From positions 1-64,000 of the forward strand of contig CAIKMN010000031.1 in assembly GCA_903828535.1 (NCBI GenBank): a DNA stretch of 64,000 nt, in the 5' to 3' direction. The notes under the pieces are model-generated. The model was given only the letters and a program-made list of their open reading frames with translations, ran no database searches and was not told the origin of the DNA. This document shows positions 8,427-18,036 of the stretch, in pieces. Every line of letters starts with the position of its first letter. Position 1 is the first letter of the stretch. Made by a program: the position numbers and the translations under genes. The stretch is from an uncultured Curvibacter sp. (lineage in GTDB: Bacteria; Pseudomonadota; Gammaproteobacteria; Burkholderiales; Burkholderiaceae_C).

Positions 8427-9695
8427 ATGCAAACCCAGACTTTCCGCCTCAAACCGATCGCCCTCATTTTCACTTGCGCCGTCTCTCTGGCCGCTGGCAC
8501 GCTGGCGCCCAGCGCCTCCTCTGCCGCCACACACCACGCCGCCAAGGCGGTTCCACCAAAGAAGGCTACCGCTCATAAAGACAAAGCAGACAGCCCCCCC
8601 GGTTTAGCTGCGGATGTGGCTTTGGCAGACAACCCGCCGGCCTTACCTGCCAAGGCCTGGTTGCTGATGGACTATGACTCCGGCCAGGTGTTGGCCTCGG
8701 CCAATGCGGAAGAGCCTTTGCCGCCCGCCTCACTGACCAAGATGATGACCAGCTACTTGGTCGAGCAAGCGCTGCGCTCGGGAAAATTAAAGCAAACTGA
8801 TTGGGTGTCCGTCAGCCAAAACGCATGGTGCCGTGGCACGAATACCGAGTCCTGCATGTACTTGCCGCTGAACAGCCAAGCCACGGTGATCGATATTTTG
8901 CGAGGCATCATTATCCAGTCGGGGAACGATGCGTCGAAAGCGATTGCAGAGCACATGGCGGGCTCTGAAGAAGGTTTTGCCAAGTTGATGAACGCCGAAG
9001 CCCAGCGCTTGGGCATGACGCACACCCATTTTGTGAACCCCACGGGCCTGCCTGACCCCGCGCACAAATCATCAGCACATGACCTGGCTATTTTGGCCCG
9101 CGCCATCATCCACGACAGCGCCGATTACTACCCCATTTATGCGGAACGCGAGTTCAAATACAACGGTATCAAACAAGGCAACCGAAACGCCCTTCTTTAC
9201 ACCGACCCCACCGTCGATGGTCTGAAAACCGGCCACACCGACGAGGCGGGCTTCTGCTTGGTGACCTCTTCCAAACGCAGCGACTTGCGCTTGATCTCGG
9301 TCATTTTGAACACCAGCAGCGCTCAGGCCCGTGCTGATGAAACCCGCACCTTGCTGGGTTGGGGGTTCAGCAGTTTTGAGAAGAACACCCCGTTCCAACC
9401 GAATGTGCTGGTGTCCCAAGCGAAGGTCAATTTCGGTAAGGCAGACTCGGTGTCGGCCGGTTTGGGCGCTCCTTGGCTGTTGACGGTACCGCGAGGTCAG
9501 CAAGTACAGACCTCGGTGGAAATTAAAACCGGCTTAGAAGCCCCTGTCGCCAAGGGTGATGTGGTGGGCAAGGTGCTCGCCACTGCCAACGGCAAATCCA
9601 TTGGCGAAGCACCCCTCGTGGCTCAAGCCGATGTTGAACGCGCCAACTTTCTGATGCGCGCTTGGCAACACATCGCGAAGTTGTTTGTCAAATAA
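8427..9695 (+). CDS. dacC: D-alanyl-D-alanine carboxypeptidase (PBP5/6 type)
   Basis: Periplasmic, membrane-anchored penicillin-binding protein that trims the terminal D-Ala of peptidoglycan stem peptides. The 422-aa product has a signal peptide (cleavage near residues 33-34), an Ala/Lys-rich linker, and the peptidase S11 domain with S102-L-T-K105, S165-G-N and K267-T-G. A PBP5-type beta C-terminal domain ends in a weak amphipathic helix with NFLMRAWQHIAKLF. The ATG at 8427 is preferred over the TTG at 8397 because it places the signal peptide correctly. The dacC symbol is by family resemblance; dacA is equally possible. Confidence 0.93.
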   Translation: MQTQTFRLKPIALIFTCAVSLAAGTLAPSASSAATHHAAKAVPPKKATAHKDKADSPPGLAADVALADNPPALPAKAWLLMDYDSGQVLASANAEEPLPPASLTKMMTSYLVEQALRSGKLKQTDWVSVSQNAWCRGTNTESCMYLPLNSQATVIDILRGIIIQSGNDASKAIAEHMAGSEEGFAKLMNAEAQRLGMTHTHFVNPTGLPDPAHKSSAHDLAILARAIIHDSADYYPIYAEREFKYNGIKQGNRNALLYTDPTVDGLKTGHTDEAGFCLVTSSKRSDLRLISVILNTSSAQARADETRTLLGWGFSSFEKNTPFQPNVLVSQAKVNFGKADSVSAGLGAPWLLTVPRGQQVQTSVEIKTGLEAPVAKGDVVGKVLATANGKSIGEAPLVAQADVERANFLMRAWQHIAKLFVK

Positions 9696-9741
9696 AGAAG
9701 TCGCTTAAAAGTGGCTTATTGACGATTGGCTAAAGCCGACT

Positions 9742-10626
9742 TCAAGGTCGGCAACAACCGGCGCGCTTCATACTCACCGACCTGTCTTGCTTGGTCAAAA
9801 ACGACTGCGTGGGCCAAGTGTTGTAGCCCATGTCGGGATGAATGACAAAGTCGGCTTGAGCCAACTCCGGGTCAATTCGCTGGCGCCGTTTGGCCTCCCG
9901 CTCTCGTTTCGTTGTGGAGGTGTCTGCTGGCTCCGTACCCGGCACGGGGGTGACGTCGACAGCAATCACAAAAGTGGCTCCTGCCTGTCGAGCGGCGCGA
10001 ACCGCCACGGGCAAAGACTCGTCACCGTCCTCGTATTCAACGCCCTGAATCCCGACGGGCGAGAAAATTTTGCTCACCGCACTCGACGCCCTGACTGCGA
10101 CACCCGCATTGCCCGAACGAAAGAACACAGGCTGCTTGTCTTGTATGCGTGTTGCCACGGCGATGAATTTTCTGGGCATGGCTTCAATTTGGGGCGTGTT
10201 GAGGCGGTCGTTCACAAAATCTTGTAGCCGTTGACCCCGAATCCAGCCTCGGTCTGCAAACAAGGAGAAGTCAAAAACGGTGAACACATCGCCATGTTTT
10301 GACAACTCATCAATTTGCTCAGCGCCATAGCCTTGGGCCCAAAAAGCGCCGATCAAAGACCCCACGCTCGAGCCGACCACCAAGTCGTAGTCAATACCCG
10401 CCTCTTCCAAGACCCGCATGACCCCAATGTGGGCATAACCTCGCGGCCCGCCACTGCCCAGTACCAGGGCCACTTTGGGGGGCGGTTCCATGGCTTGCAA
10501 AGCGGTAAGGGGTTGGGGGCTGTCTGATTGCGTGTAGTTGAAATGAGAGCAAGCCGCCAAGTTAGCAAGAACGAGCGCCAAGCTGGGCAAGCGGAATAAT
10601 CGGGCAGTGGTTTTATTTGAATTCAT
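9742..10626 (-). CDS. Patatin-like phospholipase lipoprotein with a 3' frameshift
   Basis: Patatin-family acyl hydrolase of the RssA/YchK type. It has a lipoprotein signal (C26 in LAAC), the oxyanion loop GSGGPRG at 57-63, nucleophile S87 in GSSVG and catalytic Asp200 (E-D-G-D). The last 12 residues as read (after KQDR) are unlike the family. Shifting frame within about 9787-9801, next to an A5 run, restores a typical tail (ARQVGEYEARRLLP...) that ends at a stop at 9716-9718. One base therefore seems to be missing, by mutation or by sequencing error. The catalytic core is intact. The start overlaps the TetR gene end by 14 nt, so the two are probably one transcript. Confidence 0.85.
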   Translation of the reverse strand: MNSNKTTARLFRLPSLALVLANLAACSHFNYTQSDSPQPLTALQAMEPPPKVALVLGSGGPRGYAHIGVMRVLEEAGIDYDLVVGSSVGSLIGAFWAQGYGAEQIDELSKHGDVFTVFDFSLFADRGWIRGQRLQDFVNDRLNTPQIEAMPRKFIAVATRIQDKQPVFFRSGNAGVAVRASSAVSKIFSPVGIQGVEYEDGDESLPVAVRAARQAGATFVIAVDVTPVPGTEPADTSTTKREREAKRRQRIDPELAQADFVIHPDMGYNTWPTQSFLTKQDRSVSMKRAGCCRP

Positions 10627-11245
10627 TTTTTATAAACGCATCTGATTGACCCGATTCAAGCGCGGATTGAATCATATTCATCATGAAGTCCATGGACTTT
10701 TTCTGCACGCCCTTTGACAAGGACAAATGCGTCATGACATTCGATTGATCGATGGTGGCCAGACCATGCAAGGCCGACCAAATGAACATGGCCTCTAATT
10801 CAGATTGTTGTTTGGCATTCCTTTTTTCGCCGTGATGTTGGAGCAAGTTTCGGCGCAACACATCAAAGGTGTGAACGGCATACTTGACCAAGTCGGGATG
10901 AGCGGCAGGCTCTGGCCAAGGGGTGCCAAACATCAATCGGTATTCAAGCGGGTGTTTGGCGGCATAGGTCATGTAGGCGACGCCCATTCCCCGAAGTTCA
11001 TCGTCTTTTTTGGTTTTCGATTTTTGATCAAGAAAATGGGCGAAATCCTGGAAACAACGCCGCATGATTTCCGCCAGCAGGTGATCGCGACTCGGGAAAT
11101 GCCGGTAAGGGGCCTGATGCGAAATGTCCAATTTGCGTGCCACATCTCGCATGCTCCAAGCCTCGACCCCGTGCTCCGCAATCACTTCACGCGCCGCTTG
11201 AACACAAGCTTCCTTCAGATGCAGGTCGTTGACTGATTTGGCCAT
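10613..11245 (-). CDS. TetR family transcriptional regulator
   Basis: A 210-aa TetR/AcrR-type repressor. The helix-turn-helix lies at about residues 10-55 (MRDVARKLDISHQAPYRHFPSRDHLLAEI), and the C-terminal half is of the WHG/TetR_C_33 type with YRLMFG. It is transcribed divergently from the 7-TM gene at 11376 and overlaps the patatin gene downstream of it. The shared 130-nt intergenic region carries two palindromes that fit a TetR operator (see 11318-11362). The ligand is unknown; lipid-related neighbours suggest a fatty-acid-like effector, which is only inference. Confidence 0.88.
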   Translation of the reverse strand: MAKSVNDLHLKEACVQAAREVIAEHGVEAWSMRDVARKLDISHQAPYRHFPSRDHLLAEIMRRCFQDFAHFLDQKSKTKKDDELRGMGVAYMTYAAKHPLEYRLMFGTPWPEPAAHPDLVKYAVHTFDVLRRNLLQHHGEKRNAKQQSELEAMFIWSALHGLATIDQSNVMTHLSLSKGVQKKSMDFMMNMIQSALESGQSDAFIKNEFK

Positions 11246-11317
11246 TTTTAACTTTTAGTGAGGCAAATTTTGGGTCATTGAACTCACGATGAATCCCATC
11301 ATTTTGACCTTCTTTTT

Positions 11318-11362
11318 GTTGACAATGTCTACACTTTAAATAAAATAGTTGACGCCGTCAAC
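11318..11362. promoter_or_regulatory. Double palindromic operator overlapping the promoter of the 11376 gene
   Basis: Two copies of GTTGACR-N-YGTCAAC start 30 bp apart. The copy at 11318-11332 reads GTTGACAATGTCTAC (one mismatch) and the copy at 11348-11362 reads GTTGACGCCGTCAAC (perfect 7+1+7). The first contains a consensus -35 TTGACA (11319-11324), followed after 16 nt by the -10 TAAAAT (11341-11346). The second begins just after the -10, so a bound dimer would block the rightward promoter. The TetR protein encoded at 10613-11245 is the obvious candidate ligand. Confidence 0.75.
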
Positions 11363-11375
11363 ATTCATTTGATTT

Positions 11376-12170
11376 ATGAACCCCCAATTAATTAACTTTT
11401 TGCCCAGTTGGCTTGTTTTCGACGAATCCAACCTTTCCATGCCTTCTCAGTGGTTGCTCCTTTACGGCGCTTTTATGTGGCTGGCCTGTGGATTCACCTG
11501 GGTCATTTCCTTGAACGATGAACGCACCTTGAGGGAAGTGGGCGTCTGGGTCAAACCCATGAAATTCATGGCGGCCACAGCCTTGTTTGCCTGGACCACG
11601 GTTTGGGTGAGCCACATGGCCAATCCTGCCGTGACCCAAGGCCTTGCTTACGCCGGTATTTGCGCCCTGATCATGGTCCCCTCCTTTTTTGAGGTGGCCT
11701 ACATCACTTACCAAGGATCGCTTGGTGCGGCCTCGCACTACAACACCAGCGATTCGATTCACGCCTTGTTTTTTGGGTTAATGGGATTGGCCGCGGTCGG
11801 CTTGACCACCTCTCAAGGCTGGTTGGCTTGGGAAATCTGGAAAGCGAATGGGCCAGCCGAACTCTCAACCACGGCGCTAGGGGTTGTGGTTGGATTGAGC
11901 CTGACTTTTGTCCTTTCCACCTTGAGTGGATTTTTGCTGGGGGGCCAGCAACCCCCTGCTGGCCAAGGACTGCCTTGGGTGGGCTGGCACCTTCGCGGCG
12001 ATGTTCGACCAGCCCATTTTTTAGGTGTTCATGCTCAGCAATTTATCCCCTTGCTGGGCTTTTTGGCAGAGCGCTACCTCGGTCACTTTGGCAGCGCATT
12101 TTTGGGGATTTCCTCAGGCATTTATGCCCTGATCTGGGCGCTTCTGGCTTGGTTCAGCCTAGCGGCTTGA
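11376..12170 (+). CDS. Seven-TM membrane protein of unknown function
   Basis: A 264-aa integral membrane protein with about seven hydrophobic segments (near residues 26-46, 66-83, 88-110, 128-148, 163-190, 220-232 and 240-262). I do not recognise a named family with confidence. Charged and polar residues inside the membrane region (E and K in TLREVGVWVKPMKF; H and N in ASHYNTSDSIH) suggest a conserved function rather than a simple anchor. No clear ribosome-binding site precedes the ATG. It is driven by a strong consensus promoter embedded in TetR-type operators and is divergent from the TetR-patatin pair, so a membrane-lipid stress or solvent response is a possible theme. Confidence 0.7.
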   Translation: MNPQLINFLPSWLVFDESNLSMPSQWLLLYGAFMWLACGFTWVISLNDERTLREVGVWVKPMKFMAATALFAWTTVWVSHMANPAVTQGLAYAGICALIMVPSFFEVAYITYQGSLGAASHYNTSDSIHALFFGLMGLAAVGLTTSQGWLAWEIWKANGPAELSTTALGVVVGLSLTFVLSTLSGFLLGGQQPPAGQGLPWVGWHLRGDVRPAHFLGVHAQQFIPLLGFLAERYLGHFGSAFLGISSGIYALIWALLAWFSLAA

Positions 12171-12194
12171 AAGTCTATAAAACCAAATGGCGCC

Positions 12195-13622
12195 TCAAAA
12201 CTCAGCGTGAACGCGCAAACCACCGATGTTCACTGGGCCGCGTTGTGCGTTGTAACCCGGGTGTGTAACACGCTGGTAGTTCAAAGCCAGGGCTAGCCAT
12301 TGATTCACTTGCCATTGGTAGTAGGTTTCCACAATGCCCTCAGGGGCGTAGGGTAAATAGCCCTCACCGATCAAAACGCCCACGCCTCCATTTGCAAAAT
12401 ACGATTGCCCCTCTTGACTCAACTCATTGCGGACCAAGGCCAAGCCCAAAGTGTCTTGGGCCCGCTCCCATGCGGCACCGTTTTGCGACAAGCCCACCAC
12501 CCAGGAGCGGGTTATTTCGGTGAAGTCAAAAGTTTCTTTCTTGCCGCTGTTGGCGCTGGCCCTTGCAAACAAACCCAGCGACGGGGTGACCTCTTGTTCG
12601 ATCACCAAAGCGGCCCCACTTTGCGACGACCTTTTTCTGACCGCAGCTACGTCAGGGGCTAATGAATTTTTCAGACCCCACTTCACCGCATCGGCATAGC
12701 TGGCCATGTCGCCCCGGTTGTAGTAGCCCAACCACTTCACAGACCCTGCCCGTTCACCTAAAGCATGTCGGTGTTCCAATTCAGTGACGATTTCGTATTG
12801 TTTGAAATCTGTCCCGAATTCGATGCTGCCCGGCTCTTTGGATAAATTGAAGAAACCATTCCGCCATGTCCATGGGCCTTGGGTCCACTCCAACGCGGCG
12901 CCCAGCGTAAAGCCCCAGGGGTCGGCGGCATAGTCAAAACCACCGCTGTCTAAAACAGCCCAATTGAAAAAATCGCCTCTGGGGTCATGCGCATAACGAT
13001 TGCTGTCAAAAATATCTACCACGCTGAACTTACCCAAAGTGAAGATCAGGTTGTCCGACGTGCGCTTGCCCGCGAGTTGATTGGCATCAGACGCCAGCGC
13101 TTGCCATTCGCCCCCCAAATTCAGGGTGTGGCGCACAAAAGCCCTTTGCAGCTTGAGGTAGGGGTTGGCTTCACCCAATTTGTAGGCCGTCCCGCTCGGA
13201 AAGCCCGCGATGCCCATGGCATTGCTCAATCCAAAACCTTGGTCAATTTCTGGGTTGATGTAGAACTCGGTCTCAGGCGCCAAATGAACGCCGATGAACA
13301 AAGTCACGTCGTTGGTGCTCTCTCGTTGAGGCGTGGACAAAAAAGTTTTCTTGCCTTCTATCAATGGACGCGGACTTTTAAAGCGGCCATTCGCCTGCGT
13401 CACATTCGTGTATTGCGCCGTGACGTTCCAGCGCTCAGGCTCCAAGCTATCTGCCCCCGATGCTTCAGGTTTTTGCTGCGTTTCATGCTGCCCTTCGCTT
13501 GGCATTGGCTCCTTCGCGTTGGCGAGCGGGGCGCCCAAACAGGCGGCCAGCGCCACCCAAAGGGAGGACGACTTCATGAGGGCTTGAAATTTTGCAAAAA
13601 TGTCGGATCTTGAATGATTCAC
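12195..13622 (-). CDS. OprB-type carbohydrate-selective porin
   Basis: A 475-aa outer-membrane beta-barrel of the OprB family. The best signal peptide starts at the internal ATG at 13577 (MKSSSLWVALAACLGAPLANA), so the true start may be 13577 rather than 13622. Family features include F-Y-I-N-P-E-I near residue 115, GKFSVVDIFD near residue 205 and the C-terminal aromatic-rich strand ending in -HAEF. Unlike the laminarin locus it has no LacI-type operator upstream. A Fur-box-like sequence at 13660-13678 lies 38 nt before the outer start instead. The substrate is unknown; a sugar, phenolic or metal-chelate solute are all conceivable. Confidence 0.82.
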   Translation of the reverse strand: MNHSRSDIFAKFQALMKSSSLWVALAACLGAPLANAKEPMPSEGQHETQQKPEASGADSLEPERWNVTAQYTNVTQANGRFKSPRPLIEGKKTFLSTPQRESTNDVTLFIGVHLAPETEFYINPEIDQGFGLSNAMGIAGFPSGTAYKLGEANPYLKLQRAFVRHTLNLGGEWQALASDANQLAGKRTSDNLIFTLGKFSVVDIFDSNRYAHDPRGDFFNWAVLDSGGFDYAADPWGFTLGAALEWTQGPWTWRNGFFNLSKEPGSIEFGTDFKQYEIVTELEHRHALGERAGSVKWLGYYNRGDMASYADAVKWGLKNSLAPDVAAVRKRSSQSGAALVIEQEVTPSLGLFARASANSGKKETFDFTEITRSWVVGLSQNGAAWERAQDTLGLALVRNELSQEGQSYFANGGVGVLIGEGYLPYAPEGIVETYYQWQVNQWLALALNYQRVTHPGYNAQRGPVNIGGLRVHAEF

Positions 13623-13659
13623 TGAAGAAAAAGCGGTGGGTCCTGAGAACCCGTCATTT

Positions 13660-13678
13660 GGTAATGATAATCACTCTA
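13660..13678. promoter_or_regulatory. Fur-box-like sequence
   Basis: The 19-mer GGTAATGATAATCACTCTA matches the Fur consensus GATAATGATAATCATTATC at 15 of 19 positions, including the central TAATGATAATCA. It lies between the two minus-strand outer-membrane genes, upstream of the porin at 12195-13622, where binding could repress that gene under iron-replete conditions. This is read by eye only. Confidence 0.5.
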
Positions 13679-13688
13679 AATCAGAATA

Positions 13689-14477
13689 TCACCAAAATTT
13701 GGTGCCTAGAATCAATTTGACAAGCCATTTATCGGAATCAGGGGTCAAACCCTTGCCAAGGCCGACACTCAAATCCAAGCCTGCCACCTCGGTATCGACC
13801 ACCGTGAACAGAGTTTTGCTGTTCTTATTGATCGAATCTAAATGGTGAAGGGCACCCAATTCGTTATAGCTCTCGAGACCGAACTCGGTTTTTTCAGCCA
13901 CTCGGTAGTTGATCTTAAAGTCAACATCGACGGTCGGTGAGCCCGAATGGGGATCCAAAGGCGTGTCGATGTTGAGGTTGGTGCCCAGCGTCCAACGACC
14001 TTCATGCAAGCCCCAAATGCCCTTCAACTGCGCATTCCAGGGGTTGGGCGAAACCCGTTTGGCCTGTTCGCCGACTTCGAGATTGAGTCCCCAAAAGAGG
14101 CCCTCTTCTGCATGGGGTGCAATGTATTTGAGGCGAACCTTGCCACCATCCCCCGCCAAGTTGCCTTGGCGGTCCAGACTGGACAGCAGGTAAAAGCCCA
14201 GCTCCAAGGTGTCGGTCAAACCGATGTTCAACTCGGGCGTCAATCGGTAAACGCGGGCAGGCGCTTGCTCCCCACGGTATTGAGGCGTGGATCGGCCGGA
14301 AAAAACGTAGTTGTTGTGCCAATCCACACTGACCTGACCGGCCTCTTCTTTGTCGTCTAAGTAAACTTGAATTTCCTCAGAAGCGCCATAAGCGTTGAAC
14401 GACAAAAGACCCGCTAACAAGGCCCATGCGGCCCCGTTTTTTATCGCTTTATTGAAAGAAATTTGTTTTGAATTCAT
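13689..14477 (-). CDS. Outer-membrane beta-barrel protein of unknown function
   Basis: A 262-aa protein with a signal peptide (cleavage around residues 31-32, AYG-AS) and alternating hydrophobic strands throughout, ending in the aromatic GTKFW typical of outer-membrane barrels. It resembles the small barrels found in many Gram-negatives near porins (similar to the MetA-pathway/transporter-like DUF families), but I cannot name a function. Strong acidic residues near the mature N-terminus (E-E-I-Q-V-Y-L-D-D-K-E-E) are notable. It is cotranscribed in direction with the OprB-type porin but separated by 66 nt that contain the Fur-like site, so the two may be regulated separately. Confidence 0.6.
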   Translation of the reverse strand: MNSKQISFNKAIKNGAAWALLAGLLSFNAYGASEEIQVYLDDKEEAGQVSVDWHNNYVFSGRSTPQYRGEQAPARVYRLTPELNIGLTDTLELGFYLLSSLDRQGNLAGDGGKVRLKYIAPHAEEGLFWGLNLEVGEQAKRVSPNPWNAQLKGIWGLHEGRWTLGTNLNIDTPLDPHSGSPTVDVDFKINYRVAEKTEFGLESYNELGALHHLDSINKNSKTLFTVVDTEVAGLDLSVGLGKGLTPDSDKWLVKLILGTKFW

Positions 14478-14650
14478 GGTGTTTATAGAAGGCGTCTTAC
14501 AAACGCATGTGACAGAAATTGGGCAAAATAAAACCCTAAGAAACTGAGTCGGCTTTCACTTTAGTATTGACTGGACCTTAGCTTGAAGCTTGGGCAAAAC
14601 CTCTTGCTCGAACCATGTTAAGTTAATTTGGCGCAGGGTAGTTTTTTGCT

Positions 14651-14694
14651 AGTAGGTGTGGCACCACAACCCCGATTTTTCGCCGACACCTACT
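14651..14694. repeat. Inverted repeat, 9-bp arms
   Basis: AGTAGGTGT at 14651-14659 is the reverse complement of ACACCTACT at 14686-14694, with 26 nt between. No T-run follows on either strand, so it is not an obvious terminator. Confidence 0.6.
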
Positions 14695-14733
14695 TGCCGT
14701 TTCAAAACGATCTGAACAACGAAATTTCGTTCG

Positions 14734-14789
14734 ACTTGGTTCAAAGCCCGTTTTGCAGAAACCCGCAAATTCACGGCTCGGAACCAAGT
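14734..14789. repeat. Inverted repeat, 9-bp arms
   Basis: ACTTGGTTC at 14734-14742 is the reverse complement of GAACCAAGT at 14781-14789. The flanking TCG/CGA bases extend the pairing if one bulge is allowed. The role is unknown. Confidence 0.55.
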
Positions 14790-14877
14790 CCGAAAAAGTC
14801 ATGAGGTTTTGAGACAAACGGGGTTTGAGACGTCTTTGCCGGGCCAAAGCCACAGGCCGCAGTCAGGAGCCCAAAGC

Positions 14878-14901
14878 AAAAAGCCCCGCGTGGTGCGGGG
14901 C
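14878..14901 (-). terminator. Rho-independent terminator after tRNA-Ser
   Basis: GCCCCGC (14883-14889) pairs with GCGGGGC (14895-14901) around a 5-nt loop. Read on the minus strand the hairpin is followed by five T residues. It lies 46 nt beyond the tRNA 3' end. Confidence 0.85.
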
Positions 14902-14947
14902 CTGAGGCTGCCTCAAGGCCTGCTGAGCAGGTTTGAGGTCTTTGTAC

Positions 14948-15038
<91 letters not shown>

Positions 15039-15080
15039 TGTGTGTCGAACCTCGATTCTAGCAGGCCAGGCGTTTCGCTT

Positions 15081-16403
<1,323 letters not shown>

Positions 16404-16453
16404 TTAAAGCTTGTGCCCTGCCCGCATAGGCCTCGTCAAGCAGGACTCCCTTT

Positions 16454-17395
16454 TCAGGCCTCGATCCTCAACCCCTTGGGCAGCGGGAACTTCAGGTGTT
16501 CTTCAACTCCAGGCAGATTTCTAACGGCGGTGGCGCCCAAAGCTCGCAACTTGGCAATCACTTGTTCCACCAACAACTCAGGCGCCGAGGCCCCAGCCGT
16601 CAAGCCAACTCTGGTTTTGCCTTCAAACCATTCCGACTTCAACTCTTCGGCGTTGTCGATCATGTAGGCCGAGGTACCGAGCTTTTCGGCCAACTCACGC
16701 AGGCGGTTGCTGTTCGAGCTGGTGGGGCTGCCGACCACAATCACCACGTCCACTTGGGGGCTGAGCAACTTGACGGCGTCTTGGCGGTTTTGAGTGGCAT
16801 AACAAATGTCTTGTTGCTTGGGTTCGCGCACATGGGGAAAGCGTTGGCGGATGGCGCTGGAAATCTCGGCGGTGTCGTCCACGCTCAGGGTGGTTTGAGT
16901 GACCACGGCCAATTTGTCGTGAAGGTCCAAGGGCAACTTGGCCACATCTGCCGAGTCTTCCACCAAATGAATGCCCTGGTCCAACTGACCCATGGTGCCT
17001 TCTACCTCAGGGTGGCCTTTGTGGCCGATCATGATGAACTCATAACCTTCCCTGGCCAACTTGGCGACTTCTACATGAACCTTGGTGACCAAGGGGCACG
17101 TGGCGTCAAATAGGGAGAAGCCACGGGCTTTCGCTTCGTCTTGGACGGCCCTTGAGACGCCGTGTGCGCTGAACACCAAGGTGGCACCGGGTGGTACTTC
17201 CGCCAAGTCTTCGATGAAGACAGCGCCTTTTTGCTTGAGGTCGTTCACGACATAAGTGTTGTGGACGATTTCATGGCGTACATAAATCGGGGCACCAAAC
17301 TTGGCGATGGCGCGCTCCACAATTTCGATGGCACGGTCGACACCGGCGCAAAAGCCACGGGGTTCGGCGAGCAGAATTTCATTCAGTGGGGACAT
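16454..17395 (-). CDS. ispH: 4-hydroxy-3-methylbut-2-enyl diphosphate reductase
   Basis: Last enzyme of the MEP isoprenoid pathway; it reduces HMBPP to IPP and DMAPP with a [4Fe-4S] cluster. Cluster cysteines are visible in RGFCAGV, ATCPLV and DICYAT, with the substrate-binding SSNSNRL loop. I prefer the ATG at 17393-17395 (313 aa) because AGGGG stands 6 nt upstream and the protein then begins directly before the conserved domain. Longer in-frame starts at 17446 and 17461 add a repetitive [11 protein letters not shown] leader; the 17446 ATG sits 1 nt after the FKBP stop, so coupling to it is also possible. Confidence 0.95.
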   Translation of the reverse strand: MSPLNEILLAEPRGFCAGVDRAIEIVERAIAKFGAPIYVRHEIVHNTYVVNDLKQKGAVFIEDLAEVPPGATLVFSAHGVSRAVQDEAKARGFSLFDATCPLVTKVHVEVAKLAREGYEFIMIGHKGHPEVEGTMGQLDQGIHLVEDSADVAKLPLDLHDKLAVVTQTTLSVDDTAEISSAIRQRFPHVREPKQQDICYATQNRQDAVKLLSPQVDVVIVVGSPTSSNSNRLRELAEKLGTSAYMIDNAEELKSEWFEGKTRVGLTAGASAPELLVEQVIAKLRALGATAVRNLPGVEEHLKFPLPKGLRIEA

Positions 17396-17447
17396 CGAAT
17401 CCCCTGAATCCCCGGGATCTCTTGGATCTCGTACTTGTGCGCTCATG

Positions 17448-17963
17448 TCAGAGAACCCCAATCAAATGAACTTCAAACGCCACGGGCTGCCCTGCCAAGG
17501 GGTGGTTAAAGTCAAACAAAACCTCATCCTCGCGCACTTGGCGAACTGCACCGGCATAGCGACCTGAACCATCGGGCGTAGGAAATTGCACCACTTCGCC
17601 TTCGGTGTATTGCTCGTCAGGGTCGCCAAATTCAGCGAGAATTTTTTTGCTGACCCACTGCAACATGTCCGCGTTGCGCTCGCCAAAGGCCTCGCCGGGT
17701 GCCAACGCCAAGGTGATGCGCGTGCCTTCCGACAAGCCCAATAATTTGGCTTCCAAAGCGGGCGACAACTCGCCTGTGCCCAAGCTCAACGTAGCGGGCT
17801 TGTCGCCAAAGGTGTTGATGATGTCACCGGCCGGCCCGCTCAAGCGGTAGTGCAGTGTCAAAAAAGAGCCTGGTTGAACCCGCACCGAAGGGGTGGAATC
17901 AGGGGCCGTATCAAGGGCTGTTTTAACAGCCTCAAGGGCCTTGTTGGAAGGGGTGTCTGTCAT
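17448..17963 (-). CDS. fkpB: FKBP-type peptidyl-prolyl isomerase, SlpA/FkpB-like
   Basis: A 171-aa cytoplasmic PPIase of the short FKBP (SlyD/SlpA-like) group. Residues 24-170 hold the domain: L-H-Y-R-L opening strand, [17 protein letters not shown] loop and FNHPLAG near residue 152, which is the SlpA/FkpB signature. There is no metal-binding His-rich tail as in SlyD. The first 20 residues are an unconserved leader. The pair fkpB-ispH, with fkpB first, is a common proteobacterial order. Confidence 0.92.
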   Translation of the reverse strand: MTDTPSNKALEAVKTALDTAPDSTPSVRVQPGSFLTLHYRLSGPAGDIINTFGDKPATLSLGTGELSPALEAKLLGLSEGTRITLALAPGEAFGERNADMLQWVSKKILAEFGDPDEQYTEGEVVQFPTPDGSGRYAGAVRQVREDEVLFDFNHPLAGQPVAFEVHLIGVL

Positions 17964-18036
17964 GAAGATCTCGTTGGAGCAAGCTGTATTTTAAAACCCC
18001 ACCCAAACCCCCTCCTCATTCACTTGAATAGCCCCC

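Larger units (their letters stand above)
14478..14947. other. Gene-free stretch between a barrel gene and tRNA-Ser
   Basis: 470 nt without a convincing gene on either strand. It holds the promoter region of the barrel gene (unassigned), two 9-bp inverted repeats (14651-14694 and 14734-14789) and the tRNA terminator at 14878-14901. Open frames running through it end in tRNA sequence or lack coding character. Confidence 0.7.

Noticed and set aside
9735-9752. Perfect 6-bp hairpin GCCGAC-TTCAAG-GTCGGC
   Set aside because: It falls in the restored 3' coding end of the patatin gene and has no following T-run on either strand, so I do not call a terminator.
12195-13622. OprB-type porin as part of the glucan locus
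   Set aside because: It is 6 kb away, has no TGAAAGCGCTTTCA operator and instead a Fur-like site; the locus has its own porin.
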